A stretch of 64,000 bases of DNA from Microbacterium ureisolvens (GTDB lineage: Bacteria; Actinomycetota; Actinomycetes; Actinomycetales; Microbacteriaceae): the NCBI RefSeq assembly GCF_015278315.1, contig NZ_JADIJE010000005.1, positions 124,001 to 188,000 of the forward strand, read 5' to 3'. Below, piece after piece: positions 45,433-53,927 of the stretch (its first letter is position 1; the number at the start of each line of letters is the position of its first letter). The position numbers and the translations under genes were made by a program. The notes under the pieces are model-generated. The model was not told the DNA's origin. It worked only from the letters and a program-made list of their open reading frames with translations, and made no database searches.

Positions 45433-46080
45433 TAGCGGCGCGAAGGGCGGTACTGCCCTGACCGGCAGGCACCGCGTGATCCTTGTCCGCGCCCTGCCTG
45501 CTACGGGCGCCGATTCGCGGGCGACGGTGACGAGGTCCTTCGTGCGCACGCGGGTCGCCAGCAGTGACTGGTGCGCGTCGCTGACTCTACTCCCCACGTC
45601 GCGTACGTGACTTAACGCGTTCTCCTTCGTCAGGACGCGGCCGCTCAGCCCCGCTCTAACTGATGAGCGGGGCGGGCGCGGCTTTCCGGGCCGCCCCGCT
45701 TTGCGCCACGGTCGTGACATATTTCCCTACGTGCAGTGCATCCGCGGCAACGGAGAATTCCACGCGGCCGTCCACCTCCTCAGCCTCATCAAGACTCATT
45801 TCGTCTCCGTTCCCTAGGGTGCGTCGTGAAGCCCTCTAGTGAGGGATTACGTCTGACGGAGCGATTCGTCCGACCTCCGAGCGACTGAATTCTTGATCGC
45901 GTTCCGCTTCGATCCCGCTCACGGGCAATGCGGGATCGGGAAGCCCGGCGTGGAGCACGCGTCGTTGCGCTACTGCGAACACCGCCGGAGTCGTGCGGCT
46001 GGGGCCGATTGAACTCGATCCGGACCCCTATCGATGGCGTTGCGAACGTGCTGCATCGCGGTACGGCTACGATGCGAGAC
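45433..46080. other. Gene-free stretch with alternative hairpins
   Basis: No convincing protein gene. Main features are two overlapping hairpins at 45648-45700, listed separately. The longest frames are fragments without ribosome sites. About 650 bp is long for this genome. Confidence 0.5.
45648..45700 (+). promoter_or_regulatory. Mutually exclusive hairpins, possible attenuator
   Basis: GCCCCGCTC (45648-45656) pairs with GAGCGGGGC (45665-45673); alternatively AGCGGGGCGG (45666-45675) pairs with CCGCCCCGCT (45691-45700), which is followed by TT and could terminate. The two stems share the same strand, so only one can form. This is the layout of an attenuator or a two-state leader, or of a convergent termination region. 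Confidence 0.45.
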
Positions 46081-46356
46081 ATGGTGGAGTACAAGGACGC
46101 AGACGGCAACCCGCTCACCGAGGATGAGGCGTTGGCCCTGCCCACGAATGAGCGATTTACGGCGACGTGGGACGATGGCCGGTCCGTCGAATGCATCGTT
46201 TCGGACGAGGGCAAGTGGACTGTCGGGCACCGGTCGAGCGGTGAACTCAAGCATTACGGCGCAGTGGTGCGCGAAGGCGAGATGTACCAGGCAGCGAACA
46301 TCGTCTACATGAAGCCACAGGAGACCTTCTCGGCTGCGGCGCGGAAGTACCTGTAG
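46081..46356 (+). CDS. Hypothetical protein, 91 aa
   Basis: A 91-residue soluble protein, MVEYKDADGNPLTEDEALA at the start and KPQETFSAAARKYL at the end, with strands around TATWDDGRSVECIV and GKWTVGHRSSG. A -10-like TACGAT lies 7 bp before ATG 46081, so the mRNA could be leaderless; ATG 46072 would add three residues. Codon use and a balanced residue mix support a real gene. No family is recognised. Confidence 0.6.
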   Translation: MVEYKDADGNPLTEDEALALPTNERFTATWDDGRSVECIVSDEGKWTVGHRSSGELKHYGAVVREGEMYQAANIVYMKPQETFSAAARKYL

Positions 46357-46790
46357 CCCGGACGGTCCCTTAATCCCGCCGGCCCGGCGGGCTAGGAGAT
46401 CCCGCCGATCCCTCCGAGTGCACCGGCGCGCTGAGGGCCGCTCTCGGCGCAATGGCGTCCGCGGTGAGCCTGAGTTCGACGCAACCCGGGTTCGCGGCTC
46501 GATCAGGTCTGGGTGCAGGCGATGAATGTCGACGCGCCGCGTGCGCGCGTTGGCCGTGGCTATTGAGCCAGGTTGAGTGAGTGCTTAGCGGGGGCGCGTA
46601 GTGAGAGTGTGTCGTGAACCGCAGTTGACGACCCATTCCGGCGCCTATAGCAATCATGGGGTCGGCCAAGGGCTCGATGAGATGGCACCAGACGGCTGTC
46701 GTGTACCTCTCGCTGGCCGCCTCGTCATCGTAGCGATGCCCGCGGAAGCCAGCAGGCGCCGAGCCGCGACGGCGCTCAGGTTGAACCCGA
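46357..46790. other. No gene seen
   Basis: No frame in this 430-bp stretch has a good start or recognisable sequence, and no strong hairpin with a T-tract is evident. It separates the small hypothetical gene from a decayed fragment. Confidence 0.5.
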
Positions 46791-46944
46791 TCACAGCACT
46801 TTCCGCTTATTGAGGTAGAGCATGCGTCCGATGTGCTCGGCGCTCAGCTGAGCGCTCCGACGGCAACCACGATCTCCAGACACGAACTCGGCCTCCGCAG
46901 GTGATTGCGCCGTCGGTCTCCGTAACGAGTTCGATCTCCTCCAT
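46791..46944 (-). pseudogene. Frameshifted fragment of a small gene
   Basis: A start MEEIELVTETDGAITCGG (ATG 46944) and a good-looking end LSAEHIGRMLYLNKRKVL (stop at 46791) lie in different frames; the span of 154 bases leaves a remainder of one. A single-base indel would join them into a product of about 50 residues. The parts resemble ordinary protein rather than shadow reading, but no family is recognised. Confidence 0.35.
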
Positions 46945-47120
46945 CGCCGCCAAGGGTCGAGAGTGTCTCGGCGATTGGTTCTCGCCATGACACCGTCCTT
47001 CGAACAAACCCAGCGCGACGCGAGGCGCACGGGGGCGGGCGCTCTTCCCCCGCCCTTTCCTTCCATACCGTTACGGCATCGCGTCTGGCTGTGCAGGCAC
47101 ATCCAGCCGGATCCCGCCGC

Positions 47121-50100
47121 TCATGCGTCGTCCTCGTCCCATTTCGCAGAGGAGTCCTCGTTCCGCGATTCGCGCTCGTACGCATCTGCGATGGCGCGCA
47201 GAAGGCGACTCGTGCGCCGCCAATCACGACATTCCTCGGCGCGAGTTCGGAAGCGCTGCGCGAGTTCCCGCTCCTGGTCGCCCCCCTCATAGATGCTCTT
47301 AGTCCACATCCCGCGTGCACCCCGCGCGCTCGAATAGAACCCGCGATCAATCTCCCGCGACGCCAGTTCCTCGAGTAGATCGCGAACGGCGTTGCATGGC
47401 CATCCCTCAGAAGCCGATCCGGCGCCAGTCGCGAGAATCTGGCCGATCTGCTGGTCGCCGATCTTTGTGCGACCGGATGCTGCAAGCATCTCGCGTGCGG
47501 ACACTACCCATTCACGAAGTGAGTCGGGCTGAGCGTCCCAGTGAGTCCCGTCCGTGCCCGGCAGTTGGCGCCACTCGCGCAGAACCTGCCAAGCCAAGGT
47601 AGCGAGCCCGTTGTCCACCTGAGTTTCCTCATCGTCGTCCCCCCTAGTCGCCATCTTCACGAGATTCACAAACTCTGAGGGGGTGTCTCGCAACAACCCG
47701 AAGAGGGCAGCCGGATGGTGTGACGAGTGCTTGATCAGCACGAAAAAGTAGAACTCAAGGGTGGCCAACGCGCCGCGATCCGCCCCTCTGGCCTCAACGA
47801 AGTCGAGTGCAGCAGCGATGATGCGCGGTCCGTCTGCCCCGATAGGCTCCGCGCCCTCCCCCCGTAGGATCATGCCGAGCGCGGCTTGCGCATCCGCGAG
47901 CTCGAAGCCGGTTGCGGCACCGTCCTCCTCTCGTTTGGAAGTGAACTCCAGCAGGCTCAAAGCCGACACCGACCGGCCTACCGCCAGCAATCTCTCGAAT
48001 GCGGTCCGCGCATTCTCAGGCGCTACGCGCCACGGGTTCACCTTCTTCCAGTAGCGAGCAGCGAGCTCCGGAGCCACACGATCCAACAGAGTGATAGCGA
48101 CATCTGTCTCCAGAAGCAGGGCGAGAGCGAGGGCACGGTCGTCGTCCTGTTCGAGGTCGTTGAGCTTTGCCTCAACCCACGACTGCCCACCTTCGGCGTT
48201 GGCTCGCCACGACAAGTAGCCTCTGCTCACCTGTGCCCGAGCTTCGTTATCGGAATCGAGCCAATCGAGCATCAAAGAGTCGTGCTCGTCGGAGGGCCAC
48301 TCCGCGAGAATGTGGCCGATCCCATATGGATTCTCGGCCAAGTCGACTAGCTCGCGGAACTCGATTGGCTCCGCTGCCAGAATCTCGCTCATGGCCTCGA
48401 CCTGGAGTCGGTGCCATTCCGAGCGGAAGTTCTCGTTCGAGCGATCGAGGCCCTCGATTTGCGGCCACCAGCCGAACAGCTCCGCTTGCTTGGAGGCGGC
48501 CCCGGGTGACGGAAGCAGGTCGAGGATTTCTTCAAGCCGCTTCACCTGATCCGGTTGGAGCGACCAGAATTGCGGTTCATGTTCCTTCTGGCGCCGAACC
48601 TCCGAATCCAGCGCTCGCCAGAGCAGCCGTGCATCGGCAGGTGGCGCATCGATCCCGCGGACTGCTTGCTCGAGCCCCAACGAGATGCGCTCGAAATTCT
48701 CACGGCTCAAGTCGTCCAGGTTCGGGACCACTTGAGCCCAGCGCGATAGATCCTTCCCGGCGCCCTCGATGATCTGTTCGACTATGTGATCGACCACTGG
48801 AAGCCACTCGTCGCTCGAAACTTGGTCCTGTTCGGGCCCCCAATCTCGGAACCTCGGCTTTGCCGGCACTATGGAGGAGAACTGCCTCGTAGGAAGAAGC
48901 CCTAGAAGAACGCGCCACCCGACTTGCGGGTGGCGGATCGCGACTCGGTCGATGACCGCGAGCTTCGATGCCGTTCCCGCGTCTGAGTAGCGTAGCCATG
49001 GATAGAGGTAGTTCTGGAGGCTGCCAAAGGCAGTGTTGCCAGATCCATTGTCGTCGGTCGTCAGTTCGCTCAGGCGAGCTAGCGCCCGCATCGCAGAGTC
49101 GAAATGCTCAGATGATCGGGCGAGAATTTCCAGGGCCCAAAGTAGGTACACATGTGGCGACGTCGGGGAGAAGAGATCTGATCCCGGTTGGCCGTCACCG
49201 GGGAACAACTCGAGGATCGCAGGATCGTCCCTAGACAGGTCATCCAAGACTGCGTCGATGAAAAGATCCGGGGCAGCCTCGGCGCACAGAGGAAGCGCCC
49301 AACTCAGACGGCTCCATGTCGCGGAGTCGATGAGATCGTCTTCGTCTAGGAGCACATCACGGACGACCGCGGCTCCAAGCTCGCTGCCGCGTCGTCCTGC
49401 AATCTCATCCTCCACAAGTGCGATCAAGGCCACTCCTTGCATGATGCCCTCCGCGAGAGTCGAGGACCGCGGTCGCTCTTCCCCTCGGATTTCTGCCAGC
49501 AGCGTCTGCACCTGATCCATGTCGTCGAAGGGGTGGGGCGCAAGCAGCACGTCCTTCACAACCGCGATCCACGTACTGACGTCGTGCGACGTCAGTCGAG
49601 GGAACTGCACCACCGACGATTCGACCGGCGCAGCGACTCGCCAGGATTCCCCCGCGCGAACAAACATCGGGTCATCACTCGACGCCTGAGCAAGTAGCAG
49701 CCGCTCAAGGTACTCCCAACTGCTGCCAGTCAATTGCTCGAGGAAGCGGCGGTCCGCCTCCCTCGCGCTCCACTGCATGGCGAGGGCGAGCCGCGCCGCG
49801 TTGCCACTCTCTTCGTGGGTCGCTCTCGGCAGTGCCGATCTCGCGCGCGGGTCCAACGCGATCGATCGTACGAATGCCTTCGGGCTCCTCCTGAAGAGGG
49901 CAGCGAGCCGCTCTGCGCGTGTGGACCCAAGACCGCGCTCCTCGAGTACGCGAGCGGCTTCAGCGCGCCCGGGCGGCCGGATTTCGACGACTCTGGTCCC
50001 CGGGCGGAGATTGGTGTCAGCTGTGGCGATCAGCGCTACGCGGTGCCCTCGAGCTAGTGCGCCGCCGATGTCCGGCTCGTCGAAAAGGGGGATCAACACC

Positions 50101-51083
50101 ACTGGCGAGTCGTTGTCGATCATGCGGGCCCAAGCCGTTGCTGTGTGCACAACGACCGGCGTAGCGTCGTCGTCCGCGCTTCGGAATGCGCGGTGCATGG
50201 TAGCTAGGGCTTGGTCCCGCCAAGTTCCACGGACGATCAAGACCTCGATATCCGCCTCCCCGGCCGCGAAGGCTCGCAGCACTTCGGCTTCCTCTGTGTG
50301 ACTCAAGCTGAAGAGTTCTTCAGGCAGCGTCGGATCTGTGCTTCGCGAGAAGTCGCGCCACCAGCGGGCAAGGGTTTGAACATCTCGTGGCTGCATGCCG
50401 AAGAGTTCCGATAGCCATACATGGACGTTTCGCTCTGCTTGCAGCCAGCCTTCGAGGTCGTCGGCATCCAGCACACTCACACTTGCGAACTTGCCAAGCG
50501 AGTCCTTCGCGGCAGCCCATATCGCCTTGTCCCGCCATCGGCGGGTCGTGATGAACACGAAGTGGGTGTTGCGTCTGACAGAAACGGGGAGGGAAAGTCG
50601 GTTGTCAAAATCTTGGTCGGCCTTACCTGCGCTGCCAGGAGTTGTGCCGATCTCAATACCGAGATCGCCTGTCGGCAAGAACGACCCGGCATGCCCATTT
50701 GAGTGAGCGACTCCGTCCCATCCGCCAAGCGCGACTCCGTCTCCTGCTCGCACAGAGATGCCGGACACTCCTCGAGTAGCACGTAGCAGTCGGCGGATCA
50801 ACTCTGGCGCGGTGTCCTGCGCAACACGTCCCGCCCACCCTTGGAGCTCATTAGCGGTCACGAGCTCCGGCTCGATCGTGCGCCTGCGGGCGCCACTGGA
50901 AGCGGTGCGGGATGTCCCACGTTGCGAGACGTAGTTATCCAGATCGTCCTGCCGGAAATGCAGTCCTCTTGATCCCGGCACCGTGATGCCATGCAGGCGC
51001 CCCTGGCGTGCAAGCCTGCGGACAGTGCTCTCGTGCACACCGAGGTGCGCTGCGGCCTGCGCGACGTTCAGGGGTTCAGCCAT
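47121..51083 (-). CDS. Large defence-type protein: HTH, nuclease-like domain, degenerate STAND-like region
   Basis: A 1320-residue protein starting at ATG 51083 (MAEPLNVAQAAAHLG, preceded by GGAGCT). Residues 1-52 are an excisionase-type helix-turn-helix (HESTVRRLARQGRLHG). Residues 110-225 look like a PD-(D/E)xK-type domain, with GIEIGT, AGKADQDFDNR and FVFITTRRWRDKAIW, then DADDLEGWLQ. Residues 270-450 resemble a STAND NTPase, but where a P-loop is expected it reads VLIVRGTWRDQAL, without GK[ST]; the Walker B-like VVLIPLFDEPD and HRVALIATADTN follow. The remaining 850 residues are helical, tail acidic (SSAKWDEDDA). It is likely an anti-phage or abortive-infection sensor; the system is unnamed to me. 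Confidence 0.75.
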   Translation of the reverse strand: MAEPLNVAQAAAHLGVHESTVRRLARQGRLHGITVPGSRGLHFRQDDLDNYVSQRGTSRTASSGARRRTIEPELVTANELQGWAGRVAQDTAPELIRRLLRATRGVSGISVRAGDGVALGGWDGVAHSNGHAGSFLPTGDLGIEIGTTPGSAGKADQDFDNRLSLPVSVRRNTHFVFITTRRWRDKAIWAAAKDSLGKFASVSVLDADDLEGWLQAERNVHVWLSELFGMQPRDVQTLARWWRDFSRSTDPTLPEELFSLSHTEEAEVLRAFAAGEADIEVLIVRGTWRDQALATMHRAFRSADDDATPVVVHTATAWARMIDNDSPVVLIPLFDEPDIGGALARGHRVALIATADTNLRPGTRVVEIRPPGRAEAARVLEERGLGSTRAERLAALFRRSPKAFVRSIALDPRARSALPRATHEESGNAARLALAMQWSAREADRRFLEQLTGSSWEYLERLLLAQASSDDPMFVRAGESWRVAAPVESSVVQFPRLTSHDVSTWIAVVKDVLLAPHPFDDMDQVQTLLAEIRGEERPRSSTLAEGIMQGVALIALVEDEIAGRRGSELGAAVVRDVLLDEDDLIDSATWSRLSWALPLCAEAAPDLFIDAVLDDLSRDDPAILELFPGDGQPGSDLFSPTSPHVYLLWALEILARSSEHFDSAMRALARLSELTTDDNGSGNTAFGSLQNYLYPWLRYSDAGTASKLAVIDRVAIRHPQVGWRVLLGLLPTRQFSSIVPAKPRFRDWGPEQDQVSSDEWLPVVDHIVEQIIEGAGKDLSRWAQVVPNLDDLSRENFERISLGLEQAVRGIDAPPADARLLWRALDSEVRRQKEHEPQFWSLQPDQVKRLEEILDLLPSPGAASKQAELFGWWPQIEGLDRSNENFRSEWHRLQVEAMSEILAAEPIEFRELVDLAENPYGIGHILAEWPSDEHDSLMLDWLDSDNEARAQVSRGYLSWRANAEGGQSWVEAKLNDLEQDDDRALALALLLETDVAITLLDRVAPELAARYWKKVNPWRVAPENARTAFERLLAVGRSVSALSLLEFTSKREEDGAATGFELADAQAALGMILRGEGAEPIGADGPRIIAAALDFVEARGADRGALATLEFYFFVLIKHSSHHPAALFGLLRDTPSEFVNLVKMATRGDDDEETQVDNGLATLAWQVLREWRQLPGTDGTHWDAQPDSLREWVVSAREMLAASGRTKIGDQQIGQILATGAGSASEGWPCNAVRDLLEELASREIDRGFYSSARGARGMWTKSIYEGGDQERELAQRFRTRAEECRDWRRTSRLLRAIADAYERESRNEDSSAKWDEDDA

Positions 51084-51375
51084 AGCTCCATCTTGTTTGC
51101 CGACGCCCTGATCGCCGCCTCGACCCGCTGGCGCGTGGCGCGCTCGAGCGGTCGAACGCCAGATGATCGAACGCATCACCCGCACTGCAGACACCAGCAG
51201 GTCTAGCAGGAAGCAGGCTGATAGATCAACGAATACCAGGAACCTTTGTAAGAACCACAGGAGCGCCCTCTGCATTGCGAGAAGGGCGTCCTCGCTGATG
51301 TCATCCGCCAGCCGTAGTGTGGCTTTCGTGGCGCGGACATTGCCGACGACGGTAAGAGCGTTCGCCTTGCGTTAG
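51084..51375. other. Upstream region of the 1320-aa gene
   Basis: About 290 bp with no convincing gene. It should hold the promoter of the minus-strand 1320-aa gene, but I see no clear operator. Frames on both strands lack ribosome sites. Confidence 0.4.
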
Positions 51376-51585
51376 TGGGACTCATCCACGACCCCACGGG
51401 TCATCGTCGAGCCGTTCGACTTTGTATACCTGCAGCTCAGGTACCGGATGGAAACGCCCGGAGGGGAACACCAAGACGTTCTGAAGTCGGGCCCAAAGTG
51501 GCTCGCTCGCGAGTTCTAGGAGATCGAGGACGAGCTCGAGAAGCGCTACCCCGAGGTGCTCCTCGGCAAGGGCAAGCCCGACTAG
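51376..51585 (+). pseudogene. C-terminal remnant of an unidentified gene
   Basis: One frame reads from WDSSTTPRVI through FDFVYLQLRYRMETPGG and KSGPKWLAREF, meets a TAG, then continues EIEDELEKRYPEVLLGKGKPD to a stop at 51585. The residue mix is that of a real protein end, with no start codon or ribosome site upstream and an amber inside. It is probably the remains of a gene lost before the ATPase gene arrived. No family is recognised. Confidence 0.45.
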
Positions 51586-51666
51586 GCTACACACACCCGT
51601 CGCCCGGCAGCGACGCAACCTGTTCACGCCGGCGGAGCGAGCGCGTGGGCACCATAGTCTGTTGGC

Positions 51667-53841
51667 ATGAAGACGCTTCACGTTGAGCTGACGAACTGCC
51701 ACGGCATCCGATCGCTTGACGCGACGCTGGACTTCGGCGACCGCAATGCGGTGGCCATCTATGCGCCCAACGGCACGATGAAAACCTCGTTCGCGCGGAC
51801 CTTCAAGGACCTCGCCGCCGGCAAGGAAACCACCGATCGAGTGTTCCCTGATCGCGCGTCCTCGCGCTCAATCACCGACGAGAACGGCCAATCGCCGAAC
51901 CCCAGCGACGTCGCGGTTGTCCTGTCCTACGACGAGGAGCTAGGCCCGACAGAGTCAACCTCGACTCTCCTCGTGAACCCTGAGCTTCGGCGAGAGTACG
52001 AAACACTCCAGGTGGAGCTCCTCGATGCCCGTGACGCTTTGGTACAGCAGTTGACGGCTCAGGCGGGTACGAAGCAAGATGTGCTCTCGACGATCTCGAA
52101 GGTCTTCACCCAGAGCGATGGCAAGTTCTACGACGCCCTTGTCCGCATCGCCTACGAGGTCGAACAGCTTGAGGACGCTCGGTTTGCCGACCTTCCACAC
52201 GACCTGCTCTTCAACGACAAGGTGGTAACCGCGCTCAAGGGCGCTGACGTCCAGGCGCAGCTGGCCGCGTACGTGACCCGACTCAACCAGCTTCTAGACG
52301 AGTCCACCTTCTTCAACCGAAGTTCCTTCACGTATTACAACGCCACGAACGTTACGAAGAGCCTCGGTGCCAACGGCTTCTTCACGGCTCAGCACTCGCT
52401 CCTGCTGTACGGCGAGGATGAGCCACGTCAGATCACGAGCGACGCAGATCTGCAGGCGCTGATCACCGAAGAGAAGAAGCGCATCGGCGACGACGATGCG
52501 CTGCGCAAGAAGATGGATGCGGTCGAGCGTGCCGTCCAGCGCAATGAGGACACGCGAAAGTTCTTCGAGTTCATTACGAACAGGGAAAACCTGCTCCCAG
52601 AGTTTGCCAACGTCGAAGCCTTCCATCAGGACGTGTGGAAGTCGTACCTCAAGGCGCACGAGGAGGCGTTCCTGAAGGTCGTGGCGTGCTACAAAGACAC
52701 CGAGAAGCGCCGTAAGGCCATCGAGCAGCAGGCGGCTACTGAAAGCACCCAGTGGGACAAGGTCATCAAGATCTTCAACGAGCGCTTCTTCGTGCCATTC
52801 ACTCTCCGCGCGGAGAACAAGCACCAAGTGGCCCTCGGCCAGGACTCCATGCTCAAGCTCGTCTTCGAGTTCAATGACGGCCAGGAGTCGGCCAGCGTCG
52901 AACGGGATGACCTGCTGTCGGTGCTCAGCAACGGCGAGAAGAAGGCGCTGTACATCCTCAATGTCCTCTTCGAGATGGAAGCACGCAAAGCAACGGGACG
53001 GGAGACGATCTTCGTCATCGATGACCTCGCCGACTCGTTCGATTACAAGAACAAGTACGCCATCATCCAGTACCTCAAGGAGATGGCTGACCACGCGAAC
53101 TTCAAACTCATCCTCCTCACGCACAACTTCGATTTCTTCCGCACGCTTCTCAGTCGAGGCGTAGTGGGCTACAACAAGTGCTTCATGGCTCAGAAGGGCG
53201 AGGGGAAGGTCTCGCTGAGCCAGGCCAGCCATGTGAAGAACCCGTTCATCTATGGCTTCAAGAAGAACTTCTTCGACAACGGCATGCAGCGCATCGCCTC
53301 GGTGCCGTTCGTGCGCAACATCCTCGAGTACACCAAGGGCGAGGATGACCCCGATTACTTGAAGCTGACCTCGCTCCTGCATTGGAAGGCCGACTCAGCG
53401 AGCATCGACAACACCGAGCTCGACAGGATCTTCAATGAAACCTTCCAGCCGACGAAAAAGAAGTCGTGGCGCACAGGCAAGAAACCCGTCATCGACTTGC
53501 TGCTGGAGCAGGCGGAAGTCGCGCTCACCGCAGACGAGGGTATCAACTTCGAGAACAAGATCGTGTTGTCCATCGCGACCCGCATTGTCGCCGAGCAGCA
53601 CATGGTGGCCGTCCTTGCCGACCCGACGTTCACGGACGGGATCACTGGCAACCAAACCCATGCGCTGTTCCAGGCGTACAGGAGCCGGGGCCACGGGACC
53701 GACGAGTCGCTCCGCACACTCGACGACGTCGTGCTCATGACTCCCGAGAACATCCACGTGAATTCGTTCATGTACGAACCGATCATCGACCTCTCCGACG
53801 CGGCTCTGCGCGAGCTCTACACTCGGGTGAAGAGCCTCTAG
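51667..53841 (+). CDS. AAA/SMC-type ATPase, defence-associated
   Basis: A 724-residue ABC/SMC-like ATPase. Walker A is the unusual APNGTMKTS (residues 33-41) with Met in place of the usual Gly before Lys. Then come about 350 residues of coiled-coil character, the signature LSNGEKKALYILN (about 420), Walker B TIFVIDDLADSFD (about 447) and the H-loop LLTHNFDFFRT (about 480), then a C-terminal helical domain (KKSWRTGKKPVID...). This head layout fits OLD/PrrC/RloC-like ATPases, but no Toprim, HEPN or ACNase motif could be found. ATG 51667 opens it; no partner gene overlaps. A role in phage defence is inferred from its neighbours. Confidence 0.82.
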   Translation: MKTLHVELTNCHGIRSLDATLDFGDRNAVAIYAPNGTMKTSFARTFKDLAAGKETTDRVFPDRASSRSITDENGQSPNPSDVAVVLSYDEELGPTESTSTLLVNPELRREYETLQVELLDARDALVQQLTAQAGTKQDVLSTISKVFTQSDGKFYDALVRIAYEVEQLEDARFADLPHDLLFNDKVVTALKGADVQAQLAAYVTRLNQLLDESTFFNRSSFTYYNATNVTKSLGANGFFTAQHSLLLYGEDEPRQITSDADLQALITEEKKRIGDDDALRKKMDAVERAVQRNEDTRKFFEFITNRENLLPEFANVEAFHQDVWKSYLKAHEEAFLKVVACYKDTEKRRKAIEQQAATESTQWDKVIKIFNERFFVPFTLRAENKHQVALGQDSMLKLVFEFNDGQESASVERDDLLSVLSNGEKKALYILNVLFEMEARKATGRETIFVIDDLADSFDYKNKYAIIQYLKEMADHANFKLILLTHNFDFFRTLLSRGVVGYNKCFMAQKGEGKVSLSQASHVKNPFIYGFKKNFFDNGMQRIASVPFVRNILEYTKGEDDPDYLKLTSLLHWKADSASIDNTELDRIFNETFQPTKKKSWRTGKKPVIDLLLEQAEVALTADEGINFENKIVLSIATRIVAEQHMVAVLADPTFTDGITGNQTHALFQAYRSRGHGTDESLRTLDDVVLMTPENIHVNSFMYEPIIDLSDAALRELYTRVKSL

Positions 53842-53927
53842 CTGCGCATGCGCCAGCGGCCGTTTCTATTTGCGGCCGCGCCCACGGCTCGACCGAGCGT
53901 TGGCCAAACGCTGCTGATCGAGCAGCT

